DNA of 64,000 nt from contig NC_088932.1 of assembly GCF_038396675.1 (NCBI RefSeq), forward strand, positions 25,391,001 to 25,455,000, read 5' to 3'. This document shows, in pieces, positions 1-12,885 of this stretch. This DNA comes from Hydra vulgaris (Eukaryota > Cnidaria > Hydrozoa > Anthoathecata > Hydridae). The number at the start of each line of letters is the position of its first letter. Within the stretch, counting starts at the first letter, position 1. Both the position numbers and the translations under genes were made by a program. Under the pieces are notes generated by a model. It ran no database searches, was not told the origin of the DNA, and was given only the letters and a program-made list of their open reading frames with translations.

Positions 1-270
1 CTAAATAAATTCTTTAGCCTGCTATACTTAATAACCATGGGTATAGCATAACATATTTTGTAAACATTTTTTTGCATATGGGGTAACTTTGAATAACATT
101 CAAAGTAACCCCATAGCGTAAACTGTCAGAAATATGCAATAATTTTAAGCTTGTTCTCATTTGCATAAATTCTTATTATTATGTATAAATTATTAATATA
201 CATATAAATTAGTTACAGTATAATATATATTTTAAAAATAGATATTTTATGTATATGTAAAGTAAGTATA

Positions 271-832
<562 letters not shown>

Positions 833-999
833 GGTTTTTTTTTTCAATACTAATAAATCTTTAATCTTATAATATAAGTTAAATAAAAAATATGTCTTAT
901 TATTTGTGTAATTATTTGTGTGTAACTTTCTGGAATTGTGCTGCATTTCATCTTTTTTAAGTTTTTTATTTAGCATTACATAGTAGTATAATGCCACAC

Positions 1000-2560
1000 T
1001 TACACCCAAAAAATTTGATGCCAGGCAGTATATACCTTTTACTGAACGCCAAATTTCAAATGCTATGATAACTATTGATAATGGTTTATCTTACAAAAGA
1101 GCATCTTTTATTCACGGAGAACCCGTTGGTACTTTATAATAAGGTTAAAAAATTTAATCCAAAAAAAACTGGAAAGTCCACAGTTTTTTCATATATACAA
1201 TTATTAGTAATTGGACAACATGCTGTTGCTGCTTGGGGTTTTTCTTTTGATATAATAGATCTTTGTGTGTTAGGAAAGTCGATTTTGGATATTGAAGGCA
1301 GAATTGTTCCTGAGTTTTACAACAACTTTTCTTGAAGAGAGTGAGCTTTTAACTTTTTAAGACGTCACAATGCTGTTCTCACTCAGCGAATGAGTCAGAG
1401 TATCAAAAAGTGTCATGCATCAGTATCATCTTCTGAAATAACAAAGTTCTTTGATAATTTTAAAACTACATTGAAGTATGGTGAAGAAATACAAGTTCCT
1501 TCTTGTAATGTTTTTAACTATGATGAAACAAATTTATCAGACAATCCTGGAACTAAATCTTCAAAAGAGGGGTGAAATATCCAGAACGTATTAAAAGCAG
1601 TAGTAAGAGTGCTACGTCAATCATGTTTGTGGTTCAGTCACTGGTCAAATGGTGCCTGCTTATGTTGTTTATAAAGCTGAGCATCTATGGGCAACATGGA
1701 CTGAAGACCACCTAATGTACGATATAATCGAAGTAAATCAGGATGGTTTAATTTTGTTTGCTTTTCTGATTGGTTTGAGATCGTTTCTGTCAGATTTGTA
1801 AAGGATTTTCTCGGAACTAAAGTTCTTATTGGTGATAATCTAAGCAGTCACTTCAGTGAAAAGGTACTTAAGTTAGCTTAAGTACCTTTTCACTGAAGTG
1901 AATGTTTTAAAAAAATAATATATTGTTTGTTTGTTTAATAGCAAACTCTTCCCATTTATTGCAACCACTTGATGTTGCATTTTATGGACCTCTAAAAAGA
2001 CATTGGAGGAGTTTTTTCATTGAAGATCAATGAAAAAACTCAGGTTTCAAAAAAGCACAGACCATCACAAAGGATCAATTTCCTTCTTTATTAAAAACTT
2101 TATATACTTATATATATTCATCAGAGGTAAGCAGCAATGTAGTAGCTGGTTTTAAGAAATCTGGTATTTACCCATTAAATGTGAGTATTGTCCTCAATTG
2201 TTTGCCATAAAAATGCTGATAAAAATATTAAAACTGTTAAAACTAACGTTAGCGAAGCAGTAGTTAATGTACTTAAGAGACTGCGTTGTGTTGATGGTGT
2301 GGAAAAAAAAAAGGCCTAAGCGAAAAAAAAAAAATTACTGTTGTCCCTGGGAAAAGTATTTCTTTAGAGGATTTTTAGGCAACATTTAGAGATGTTCCAC
2401 ATGCATCATCTTCTGTAAGAGAAACTGTTATTGTTTCATCTGAGTTGTCTTATACTCCTATATATAAAAAACAAAGCAATGAAAACTCTTTTTATGCAGG
2501 TCCAGTTAAAACATACCCATTGAGAGAAAAAAAAACAACTAAATCTTCATTATAAAATGA
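1000..2560 (+). pseudogene. Broken pogo/Tigger-type transposase (DDE_1)
   Basis: This is the cut-and-paste transposase of the pogo branch of Tc1/mariner elements. Fragments in different frames line up with the better copy at 34936-36679. Positions 1390-1575 give an acidic motif NYDETNLSDNPG that carries the first catalytic Asp. About 1650-1700 gives VPAYVVYKAEHLWATW, the block before the second Asp. About 1829-1850 gives IGDNLSSHFS with the second Asp, and about 1955-2015 encodes the LLQPLDVAFYGPLKRHW region with the third Asp. The upstream ORF at 1075-1335 belongs to the region between the DNA-binding and DDE domains. Several frameshifts, stops and a 24-bp palindromic insertion at 1849-1900 kill the gene. 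Confidence 0.75.
1849..1900. repeat. Perfect hairpin inside pogo transposase
   Basis: The 24-bp arms at 1849-1872 and 1877-1900 are perfect reverse complements with a 4-base spacer (ttag). The left arm is transposase coding sequence (SHFSEKVLKL); the right arm is its inverted copy and interrupts the frame. A second, shorter perfect hairpin (15-bp arms, 3-base spacer) lies at 2009-2041. Confidence 0.9.
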
Positions 2561-3028
2561 TATTATATTATTTTAATAACAATAAGTGTATGATAAGCCA
2601 GGCTGTTGTTTTTATTAAATTTTAAAACAAAACAATATGTAAGTTTTACTGTAAAAGCAAAACACATTCAAAGTTACCCCATTTGCGGGGTAACTTTACT
2701 AATCAAATAAATATTATATCGAATCCTTTCTTTTTTTTATTTTTCTGAATTTGAATTATGTAAGAACCAACCAAAGCATTTTATTAAATTTCGATTATTG
2801 TCAATAATGAAGGAAGGACATACAAAAAATATCTCAAAAACGTTCAAAGTAACCCCAGTTTACGGTATATATAATTCAAATATTATGACGACTAGGATAT
2901 TTCGAATAAAATTTGTACAACTGTTTTAACTTTTTTATTTATAAAAAAAAGATTTTTTAATAAAAAATAAGACTTATAAAAACTAAAAGACATCCATGTA
3001 AACGTTCAACAACTAAAAATATAAATAA

Positions 3029-4320
3029 GACATGTACCAGAAAAAAATCTGCGCGTGTTCTGATGTGGTGTTTACAGAAACCGTGCACCATTTTAAATAG
3101 TTAATTGTTTTAAAATGTCATTGTATTAGTGTTATTCAAAATTTAAACAACTCTGTTATCAAAACAATTATTTTTATTAAAATGTCATCAAATCAAGATT
3201 TGAAGCGAGAAAAAATTTTGCATTTTCTCGTTGAAAATTCTAATGTATCAAACAAAACAATTTCTAAAGAGTTGCAAATTGCTTTGAGAACAGTGCAGAG
3301 CGTTGTGAAACGATTTAAGAACACTGGTAGAATCAAAAAGAAATCATGAAGTGTAAGAAAAAAATGTTTTGTTAGGCGAGATCTTGGTAAAAAAGTGAAA
3401 GATGCCTTAGACAGAAAACCAGAGGTTTCTGTTTGAACTTTAACGAATAAACTTAAGACAAGTGGTTCCACAAGGTAAGGTTCCACTATACAAAGAGTAA
3501 AAATAAATTGTAGCTATAAATCTTATAAAAAGAAAAAAGTTTCTCGTCGTGAAGAAAAGCAAGAAAATGTTGCAACTTGTTATTCAAAGCTGCTCCATAA
3601 AAAATTATGCGCCAAAAAATCTTGTTTGATTATTGACGATGAAACTTATTATGCTGCGTATTTCCGATCTCTTCCAGAACACCTATATTATTAATCGCAA
3701 GAAACTGAGTTCCAATTATAGATGTATTGGAATGTAAAAATTCGCTAAAAAAATTCTTAGTTTGGCTAGCAATTTGTGAATGTAGTGAAAGAAGCTCTTG
3801 TTTTGTGACTACGGTAACAATTAACACCAAAATAAACATAAAAGAATGCCTCAAGAAACGTCTTTTGCCGTTTTTAAGATCACACACGGGTAACCAGTTA
3901 TTTTGGCCCAATTTAGCATCATGTCACTACTCTGGGACAAATTTAAACTGGCTTAGAGAACATAAAGTAGATTTTGTTGAAAAACACTGCCATTCACCAA
4001 ATTGTCCCGAACTACGTCCAATCGAATGATATTGGGCTCTTGTCAAAAGAAAATAAGATTCAATGTAAAAGAAGCCAAAAATATTAAAGATTTCAAAAAT
4101 AAATGGATTAGAGCTACCAAGAAAGTCCAGCCGAAGACTGTGCAAAAGCTGATGTCGAGTGTAAAACGCAAAGTGTACAAAACTTTACATACTTTCTAAA
4201 ATGACATTTAAGAATATTAATATTTGTACTTTCAAAATATATTTAACGTTCAATATCAAAATACAATAGTTAAATAAATATTCTTTAAAATGTAAGCGCA
4301 TATTTTTTCTGGTACATGTC
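3029..4320 (+). mobile_element. Tc1/mariner element with intact TIRs
   Basis: The ends are inverted copies: catgTA-CCAGAAAAAAATCTGCGC on the left and its near-complement GCGCATATTTTTTCTGG-TAcatg on the right. If the element proper begins at CCAG, each end is bounded by TA, the usual target duplication of the superfamily. The flanks gacatg and catgtc would then reconstitute a 14-bp palindromic target. Alternatively the TIR is simply longer. The element is 1.29 kb and contains a decayed DD37E-type transposase. Confidence 0.85.
3182..4199 (+). pseudogene. Mariner-type transposase, broken (DD37E spacing)
   Basis: The gene begins with ATG at 3182 and an N-terminal helix-turn-helix (MSSNQDLKREKILHFLVEN, then a TISKEL...RTVQSVVKRF recognition helix). 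In-frame stops appear within 200 bp (after IKKKS and after PEVSV) and further frameshifts follow. The first catalytic Asp is visible in IIDDETYYAAYF (about 3630-3670). The second block reads FWPNLASCHYS, so the catalytic Asp is Asn. The third is LRPIE followed directly by a stop. 37 residues separate the second and third catalytic positions, as in the copy at 52391-53443, so the two are family members. It is inactive. Confidence 0.85.
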
Positions 4321-4661
4321 ATAATTTAATTTGTAACGTGTCGTCAAAGTTGATTTTTGTACAACTTCGAAATCCATATTTCTCACGTAATACTTGAACA
4401 TGATTCTTTGTGGGTAAGCAATATCAGTATTTCAGTCATCCATGCACACTTATGTTTAAGAACTGTCTTAAAATCCTCAATAAAAAGAGCTAATGGTAGG
4501 TTTGTTGGATTCATGTCTTTTGGTTCAAGTGAGTCTTTTTGTGTTTTGTTTATTGTGTTAAAATAAGTTTGGGTAGATTAGGGTAATATGAGCACCTTGA
4601 TAATATGAGCATACTTAAAGATTTTTAAGTTATAAGCAGTGAAGTTAAGAGTAGAAAAATA

Positions 4662-4850
4662 AGAGCAGCCGTGGCGTAGTGGTAGCGCATTTGTCTCAGA
4701 AACAAAGGACCCGTGTGGTTCAACCTCCACCTCTGGAAAGGTTTTGCGACATTGGTTAGGAAGGAGGTGTGAACTTTCTATTAAATGCTCATTCGCAGTG
4801 CTTTGTCATAAGACGTAAGGACTTATTGGGGCACCTAAAAAAAAATTAAA
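4662..4850 (+). mobile_element. tRNA-derived SINE, copy 1
   Basis: The head (agagcagccGTGGCGTAGTGGTAGCGC) looks like a tRNA acceptor/D arm with a pol III box A. GTGGTTCAACC about 40 bp later matches box B. An anticodon-like hairpin TTTGT-CTCAGAA-ACAAA lies between them. A ~110-bp unrelated body follows, ending in GGGGCACCTAAAA and an A-rich tail. The same head and tail sequences recur in reverse orientation at 17771-17940, so this is a dispersed SINE rather than a functional tRNA gene. Confidence 0.85.
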
Positions 4851-5215
4851 ATTAAAAAAGAAAAAAGTTAAAGTCGTTTTGTATTTTTTGAATCGACATT
4901 ATTTGATGATAAAAGGAAACAATATAATTAGTCCAAATATAAGCTACATATGGCAGTTGTTTCAACCCTTAGCAAGGGTTAAATGAAACAACTACTATAT
5001 GTGAAATTTTATAAATGAAATAACTAATATATCCTTAATATTTCAAGATAAAAGAATATTGCAATGCAATAAAATTACGTTTTGAAATTAAAAGAATATT
5101 ACAATGCAATAAAATTACGTTTTGAAATTTGCCGAAGAAGACAAAATTTGAAACGCTATAAAATCCCATTAAACAAAAAAAGAAGTTAAAAACACGTTTT
5201 TCAAATAAAATAAAC

Positions 5216-6570
5216 TCAATAACCACCAGCTTTATAAACACCAATAACTTCCTTTTCTTCCAAATTATCAAAATGTCCTTTCTTTTGGGAGCGGAGACCT
5301 TTTCTGCGCTGTTTATCATTAGCAGTTGCCTTTTTGTTCATTCGATTTATTCGTAAATTATCTAGTTTATTAGCCATGTTTTTCAAAATAACTCCGCACA
5401 AATCGAATTGCTCTAAAACTATAAGTACACCATTGCAACCATTATTGTAATGAATGACAGCTGAATGGACACCCATTTCAATAATATCTCTGCCAACAAA
5501 AATTGTTTTTGGCACGCGTGGCTATATGATACTATTTAGTGCTTCACTGGGGTTTTGGGTTTTTCCCTGAAAACATTTTACTAATAACGTATCGCTTGTC
5601 AAATCTTTAAAATTAGGTTGCAGAAATGCTTTTAATTAAAAAGGTGTTGTATTGGATGGATTTAAGCTCACTGCCCTTTGGACCAGTATCTACACCAACT
5701 TGCAGCTTCTCAGGGGCAAAATTGATGACGTTCATAAGAACTATGCAAATCAGAAAATGAAATAGAATAGCGTAAATGGCTTTCTTCATTGCAAAAAGAT
5801 TATTGATGTTGTTTCTGATTGCCATTCCATAATAATTCTGCATGGAGTCAATGCACTTATTAGTTAATTAGATAAAACAAAAAAAAAAAAACAAAAAAAA
5901 AATTTCCTTTTTCTGAAATTGGGGTTTTGGTACCCTTGCAAAACTTCACAAGGTCTCTCAACCTAGTCACAAGACGCTTTTGCACTTGTCCAATGCACTC
6001 AAATTTTATTAGTACTATATTCTGAAGCATGTAAGGGTCTGATTTGACAATACCATTGAATGAAAAAGTGTCTCCATCTCCCAAATACTTTTTGTATATG
6101 AGATTATGCGTTTTAATCGATCGATTGAATATTGCATCTGCACCAACAGACTCCATTGCTCAAGAAGATTTTTTGTGATTTATCTGGCAGTGGTGGTCCA
6201 GCTTCCATAACTGATAATCCAAATTATCTTTCTTTTTTTCCTACATCCTACATCCAAAACAATGGTTTGATTTCACTTCAATGTCTTTACACTTGTCTCC
6301 AGATATTGAAGTAATGACCCCATGCAATGAGGAGTGTCTGCCAAGAACCGTCGATTGAAACACGAGCGCAAGTTATATTTTTAAAACTTGTTTAAATGCA
6401 TTTTTCATACTACATTTTGCTGCACTTTTATAAGCAATCATTACTTTTTTGTTTAGTTGCTTAAAAGGGAATAATGATAAACATTTTAAATTCATGATAG
6501 AAGAAAACTTTTCCATAGCAGCAAAACCACAACCTATTTCTCGAAATCTAACAATAACACGAGCGTTCAC
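5216..6570 (-). pseudogene. Mutator-like transposase-domain gene, broken
   Basis: Minus-strand fragments in order resemble the Mutator-like transposase domain found in many cnidarian repeat genes. VRFREIGCGFAAMEKFSSIM lies at the N-terminal side (6373-6570). ESVGADAIFNRSIKTHNLIYKKYLGDGDTFSF lies at 5860-6156. MQNYYGMAIRNNINNLFAMKKAIYA lies at 5613-5843. A C-terminal IFVGRDIIEMGVHSAVIHYNNG segment with a basic RMNKKATANDKQRRKG stretch lies at 5216-5515. The pieces are in different frames and separated by stops, and the region around 6180-6370 is badly eroded, so it is a relic. Family assignment rests on remembered family motifs, not a search. Confidence 0.7.
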
Positions 6571-6736
6571 ATCAAATCCTTGACGGACTAAATGAAAAAA
6601 AAAGAGGTCAACACAAACTGATATTCATTTGTTTCATAAAAGTTAAAACTACAAAAACTTCAAAGCCGCATAATGTTTTTAAAAGATATGTGGCTATGAA
6701 AATAGCCTTTTTTAAATATTACCCAACGCTTAGTTT

Positions 6737-8747
6737 TCAGGATAACATAAGGTCTCCATAGATTATATCAGCAGCAAGTTCGTATTTTGAAATGTCATAA
6801 TCCACTGCATCATTATCATAGGATTCATTATCTTTCCAGTATGCTACAACATAAACTTGATTACCATTTTTTACCTTCATTTTTTCAAGTTTACCAAAAT
6901 AAAGAACTGCTTCTTGCATTTCTGAATTAAACCATAAATGGCAAATGTTTCTACCAACTACTGTATCTGATAGCATATCGGAGAGGTCTGATAATTGCTT
7001 ACTCTAGTTCTTGAAATTTTGTTGAAATATCTGACAAACTAAGGTTTTGAATTTAAAGAGCCAATGTTTTTCTACTTTTATTCTCTTTTTTTTGCTTCTT
7101 CAACATGTTACGACCAATCATTTCAAGCTTTATTTCATAAATATTTTTTTTATTTAACTCTCTCTTTTTTCTGGCTTTATTTATTGCCCAGTAGACAACT
7201 TTCATTTTCTCATCTTTATCTACTTGGTCAATGTAATCACTTACATTATTTTTTATTGCTCTTAATTTTGATGACAAAAAACATAAAGTAGAGTTAGGAG
7301 CACAATGTTTAGCAGTACTGAACATACCCATGACTTCTTCTGCATCAATATTATGAAGCCAGGCTGTCTGCGTCTCTTTTATAAGTTGTTCTGATACCTC
7401 CAAATTAAAATATCTTTTATACTGTCTTTCTAAAACAGCAATAATAGTTGATAAACAGGATACAATCATTTGTTCAACTTCTTTGTCTTTTGGGCACACC
7501 AAAGCAATTTCTTCAAAGATCTTATCATTTTCAATTATATTTCCGAACAAATCTTTTGTGCTAAATAACAATATAGGATTGTCTTTTACATGATAAAGAT
7601 TTTTTTAAATATTTTCAACCAATTTTATCCCTTTAATATGACTTAAACTTTCTGTAGCTGACTGATAAAATGTCATCCATGGTCCTGTTAAAGTCTTTCC
7701 CAATAGCCCTAAGACGCACATTTCTTTTTTAGCTGTTTCATTAATAAAGTCTATTCTTAAACTACTTTGTAGCCCTCCACATGAAACTGTACTGATACTT
7801 AAAAATTTAATAAATAAGTTGTAGTGCTGGATTAATATACCACTTATATGAAACAAAATATGCAATCTGTTCCCTCTGTAACGGGGAATGAGTCCTTTGG
7901 GAAGTTTCATCTCATCTAAAAAGATTTTAAAACCTTTAGGATCTCCTTTACCATCTTTGTATCGCACCTTATACAATTGTAAAACTATATTACAAGCGAT
8001 AGAATCTTTCCCAAACAGCACTCCATTATGTGTTTCAATCATTTTTAATGCAGACCTGCAAGAGCTGGATATTGTTTCAAGAGAGTGTAAGTGACAATTA
8101 AGTTCATTTAAAACTTTTCCCCATGAAGAATTTATTAGCTGAACAGTTGCATGATTAGTGGCAACACGGTCAGTCATAGAGTTTGTAATGTTTTGAATAA
8201 TTTTTGAGCGGCTCTTTTGATAGTCACAATTATGGAAATCAGAATACAAAAAGGCAAGTTGATCTATTGAAGATACAACATGAGTTTGATAATTGTGTGC
8301 AGTACCACCTGACAACTGATCTATTGCTATAACATGACACTGTGTTTTGGTTGTAAAATGAATAGAGTTTATATGTACTCCTTCTTGGGTTGTTGCATCA
8401 AACCCAAGGGTAAGATTGGCTGTAGAAATTGCAACTTCAGCAGCATGAAGGTCGCTGATTATACCTAATTCACGAACCATCTCTTCAACTGTGCTACGAT
8501 GTGGGAAATTTTCTATATGTGCAATGTCTAAATGTTTAAAAATTTTGGGAAACAAAATTGGAATACTTTTTGTTGGTACCTGGTTAATAATGGCATCATA
8601 AATCATTAATCGTAGCTGCCATGTAAATGTTTTTTTATCTTTTTTGAATGGCAAATGTTCATTAGCAGAATCCTTTAACTTACCCAATTTGTATAGCAAG
8701 TTCATATTTTCATGTTCTAGACCCTTTATCCGGTTATCTTTAATCAA
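6737..8747 (-). pseudogene. Large transposase-like gene, unclassified family, lightly broken
   Basis: A 565-codon frame runs from 8747 to 7053 with one internal TAA at 7605-7607. The next 11 codons and the 172-residue downstream ORF stay in the same frame. The start MIKDNRIKGLEHENMNLLYK is coiled-coil-like. The middle has LGFDATTQEGVHINSIHFTT and NCHLHSLETISSS, reminiscent of an RNase H-fold transposase core with a C/H motif. The second part contains HNIDAEEVMGMFSTAKH, a signature I associate with repeated cnidarian genes of unknown class. A C-terminal piece at 6737-6976 (VVGRNICHLWF...VAYWKDNESYDNDAVDYD) looks like a small Tudor/chromo-like barrel but is in another frame. No TIRs were found. 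Function as a transposase is inferred. Confidence 0.5.
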
Positions 8748-9437
8748 ATTGGTATAACTCCAGTCATTTTGTTTTTCTTTCTTTTTAAGCTTTATTATCT
8801 TTATATGTTTTTTTAAAACATTTATTTTCTTTTAGTATCAAACTTTTTTTTATTTTAAAATTAAAATAGTTAAGTTTTTCCTTTTAATAGTTTGATTTAA
8901 TCTTTTAATTACATAAGGATCTGGGTGCGGATTCACAACACTTTCGTAAGTCCAAAATTTGCGTAAAGTTTGCGTAAGTTTTGCTTAAGTTCAAAGTTAC
9001 GCTAAGTGGTATTCACAAACCTTGCGTAAACAAAAACTTACGAAATTCCTAAGTTTTTACGTAAGTTATTACTTACGCAAAAAGTCTAAAAAACGGTATT
9101 CACAACATTTTCCTAAAAAGTGCTCAGCAAACTTTACGCAAGAAAAGTTACGTCTGCTATTTTCTGACTTAAGTTTGGCGTAACTTTAAATCATCTAATA
9201 ATATTTAAAAATGGCGATTTTATTATTATGAAACATTTCAGATTTTGTTTGTTATTGCAAATAAAATATAATTTTATCTTAATTTTATACTGCTATGCGT
9301 TAAGTTATTTATTTAAATAATACAATTATAGTTTTTCTTTTTAGCAACAACAACAATATATATTTATATTTACCAAATAGTATATTTACCAAAAGTTTAG
9401 ATGTACTACATAAACTTATTTTATAAAACTTGTTTTC

Positions 9438-9885
9438 ACCTTAAATTTAAGGTTAAAAAATATACACACAACCTATATAATGGATGGTTCACTCTCTCAT
9501 AGCCTAGCTAAAACAAGGAGAGCGACCATAGTACGAATATATCATATAGTTTTGTAGTATGCCAATAACTTATTAAATAAGTTAAGTTAACATAATAACT
9601 AGTTATTGTCATACATCAAAACTATATGATGATTCCATACTATATTAACTTATGGTACAAATCTATGCTATACTATCTATACTATATTATACAAAAATAT
9701 ATACAATAATATTATTGAAGTATATACTTTAACTTGCATAACTAGCACAAAGAGAGAGCGTCTTTCTCACTCTCTCTGTGTTAGAGAGAGACTCTCTCTC
9801 ACACTCTCTCATATCTAGGCTATGAGATAGTGAACCATCCATTATAAAGATTGTGTGTATATTTTTTTAACCTTATATTTAAGGT
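9438..9885. mobile_element. Nested MITE with ~70-bp TIRs
   Basis: The left end begins ACCTTAAATTTAAGGTT, continues through ATAATGGATGGTTCACTC to CATAGCCTAG; the right end is its reverse complement with few changes (CTAGGCTATGAGATAGTG...AACCTTATATTTAAGGT). The 448-bp element has no coding potential. Its centre is AT-rich, with a GA/CT-rich stretch (GAGAGAG) near 9750-9810. Confidence 0.8.
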
Positions 9886-10813
9886 AAAAAAAATATTTGT
9901 GCTAACATAGATACAATATTCACAAAAATATGTAATCAGTTCATTAGTTTTTCAGATATCTATTTTTTTAAATTTATAAATGTGAACAAGACTATTTAAA
10001 AGTATAATAATGCTAAAGTTATTTCTGAGTAATCAGGCTATTGAAGTAAAAAAGATTTATAACCTAAATATTAAACTTACTTTGAATAATGATGCTATGT
10101 TTTTTTGATAATTTCAGTTATTCAAAGGTATTAACAATATTAAGATTATTTTGAATAATAATGCTCTGTTTTTAGTTATTTCAATTATCAGGAGATATTA
10201 ATATCAATGGATAATTTAAATTATTAAAAAAAAGAGCATTGTTTTTTAAAGCCTAATTTCTTGGTAAATAATATTGTTATTTGCAAATAATAAACATATT
10301 CTGTAATAGTTTAAACTGTTTTGGTAGATCTTTTTTTTTTGTATTTCTATATAAAATCTCATTGTTGTATTTTGTTATTGCAAAGAGCACATAAAAAGTT
10401 CCTTGATCCACCAGTTAGTCCAAATGGAGTAATAGCGCTTTTTACAATTCAGTAGAACTATTAACTGTTGCTGTGGATAATAGTATTACAACTCTTGAGA
10501 TGACAGCATATTGTTCACACTGGTTGTAGCTATTAGATTGTACTGTATTTGGTGTCTTAAAAACCTACTACAATACTTGTTGTTGTGATTTAATCAATAC
10601 TTGTTCAGTCAGAGAGTCAATCTTTTTTATACTGCACGTACCTGATTCACAGAATTAACTTTACGCTATCCATTAAATATAAAAATCATGTTTTTATTCG
10701 TGCAAATATGATACCATAAATTCTCAATCTGAAATATCACTGAAAAAAAAAATACAAAAAACAAGTGGGTTTTAATTCAAACTCAACTTTTATTAAATAA
10801 TACGATTGAAAAA

Positions 10814-10870
10814 TTTTCCATAACGTATTATGAAAAATACAATGTATTTTTCATAATATGTTATGGAAAA
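10814..10870. repeat. Hairpin, 27-bp arms
   Basis: Arms 10814-10840 and 10844-10870 (TTTTCCATAACGTATTATGA...) pair with one mismatch around a 3-base spacer. The hairpin lies within the non-coding element and is not explained by its TIRs. Confidence 0.85.
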
Positions 10871-11834
10871 GTTGTTGAACTTTTGCTTATGTTATCAAAA
10901 TGTTTCTTATATTTCTGACAATAGAAAGTTTGTTTATAAATGGTTTCAAATATACTAGAATGCAATCAAATGTATTTCTTGAATTTATTGAAGCAATTTC
11001 TTTATTTAATGAAACCGTCATTCCCTATTGTAAATAAAAGTGATTTCGATTTAAGTCAATAAAATGATAAAACAAGACCACTGAAAAGAAAATTTAACAA
11101 TTATCATGATTTTTTCTTATACCCTAGGGTATGAGAAGTAAGTATGAAAACAAGAATTAAAAAAAAAACACTTTAATTTAGCACTTTATTTTTTTATGAA
11201 CGTGAAATTTTTGCTAAACTAAAGCATTTTGTTTTAACATCCTGAAGTAATGACATACAAGTAGCATGATCTGATCAGGTGTGAACCCAGAACTTTTTTG
11301 GTACTATAGGACTGGTATGGGCGCCAAAACAATGCCTCAAAATATTAATCTCATGTTGTTTTTCTTTTTCTTTTTATATTAAAAACAGAAAAAATGGTTC
11401 TTTTAAATGCTAGTTTTCTGTATATTTTAGCTAGTTTTCTGTATATTTACAAATAAGGTTTGCGGCAGGTTTAGAGTTAGTGTTAAATAAAACCAATGGG
11501 CATTCACTGATGGCCTCATTCAGGAAGCCGAATTATTATCTTATATAAGCCCAGGATAATACAGTTTATATTACCACTTTGGATTTGAATAAATATGCCC
11601 GAATTACTTCTTAATGAGTGCTTGTAATGTTTATATTTAAAATAATAGATGTGTAGCATTTTGTTAATAATCGATATCTCATTTAAAAAACCAACCGACT
11701 CTTATTTGTTTCATTTTTAATCCAATTATTAATTATTTTGATTATTTTGCTAATAGATATACAAAATAGATTGAAAGATTGTTTATGCTATATATGCTAT
11801 TACTTTTAAAAGTAATTGCACGTATATGCTATAT

Positions 11835-12131
11835 GGGGCTATTCAAATAATACGAAACACATTTTTGCTAGACTCTCTTCTTTGTATATGTAACATTTTA
11901 TACAATATCTCTCCGCCTTATTTGTGACGTGAGATTATTTTTAAACAAATATATCTTTGAGTTTGCAATTTTATGCTAAAGGTTTACTATTCCGCTGTGA
12001 TTAGAATTTATATTTTAAAAATTTTGTCATGTCACACTGTGGCTAACCACCCCCTCTCCCATGTGATATTTGATGACACTTTCAAACACCTCCACCCTTT
12101 ATAAGAATGTCAAGTATTATTTGAACAGCCC
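11835..12131. mobile_element. Nested MITE, GGGGCTRTTCAAATAATAC ends
   Basis: The left end GGGGCTATTCAAATAATAC is inverted at the right as GTATTATTTGAACAGCCCC (one mismatch). TATAT borders both sides (ctatat before, tatatgg after), consistent with a short target duplication. The 297-bp body has no ORF. Confidence 0.8.
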
Positions 12132-12885
12132 CTATATGGTTTTGCTACATTTTTAAATATAGCAATAACAACAACAAAATAATTGTAGTAAATTTATGCC
12201 CTGACTCTAAAAAAGAAACATTCACTGTTTGGTCACATTGCCCTTTGTGCCTTAATAAAAAAAGAATTAGTAATACTAACTACTTCTTTTATACAAATAG
12301 TTATAAAATGTTTGCCTTAAATTTTGCGTAAGTTTTTGCCTAAGTTTTGCGTAACTCATGCGCAACCTTAACTTTACGCAAATGCTGCGAAAAAGTTGTG
12401 AATACCAAAAAGTTACGCAAAAAATATTTCGCGGAAGTTTTTCGTAACTTTTGCTCAGCTACGCAAGAGTTACGCAAAAGTTGTGAATCCGCACCCTGCT
12501 GCTTAAGAATCGTATAAAAACATAGGTCTGAAAATCAACAAAAAGTGCTCTAATTCGCTGTTTTTAAAACGTTTTACATCAAAGTTTACATTTTGAAATC
12601 AATCGGTTAGAAAATCTTTTTTTAACCCCTTAACTGTGGCGTAAATTTAAAAATCGCTTTGTTATTTACAGCAAAATATTTTTGTTAACGATTTCTTTAA
12701 ACTGTTTAATTAATTTTTTGTTTAGTACGCCAAAAATTGCAAAAATTGCACAAAAAAAAAAAAAAAAAAAACCTAATAGCATTTAACATTTCTTGCTAAT
12801 ATCAACGAGGAACTAAATTTTATAGGCAACAAAAAAATAAAACAAAGATTTGTAAGACATTTAAAATATAATAACAAAAGTTCAA

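Larger units (their letters stand above)
8923..12496. mobile_element. Non-coding DNA transposon with GGGTGCGGATTCAC ends
   Basis: The left end GGGTGCGGATTCACAAC and right end GTTGTGAATCCGCACCC are perfect 17-bp inverted repeats. Inside each end are about 200 bp dense in GCGTAA / TTACGC words and internal GGTATTCAC repeats. No ORF of 60 or more codons occurs between, over 3.5 kb, so it is non-autonomous. A diverged relative lies at 23178-24533. The GGGTGCG end resembles PIF/Harbinger-type termini, but no clear 3-bp target duplication is seen, so the superfamily is unassigned. It contains nested MITEs at 9438-9885 and 11835-12131 and a hairpin at 10814-10870. Confidence 0.75.

Noticed and set aside
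4670-4745. Functional tRNA gene
   Set aside because: Box A and box B are present, but the arms pair poorly and the head is attached to a dispersed repeat body with a tail, so it was called a SINE.
5035-5319. 94-residue hydrophobic minus-strand ORF
   Set aside because: It overlaps the end of the Mutator-like pseudogene in another frame and contains a short tandem duplication (about 5055-5130); no motif.
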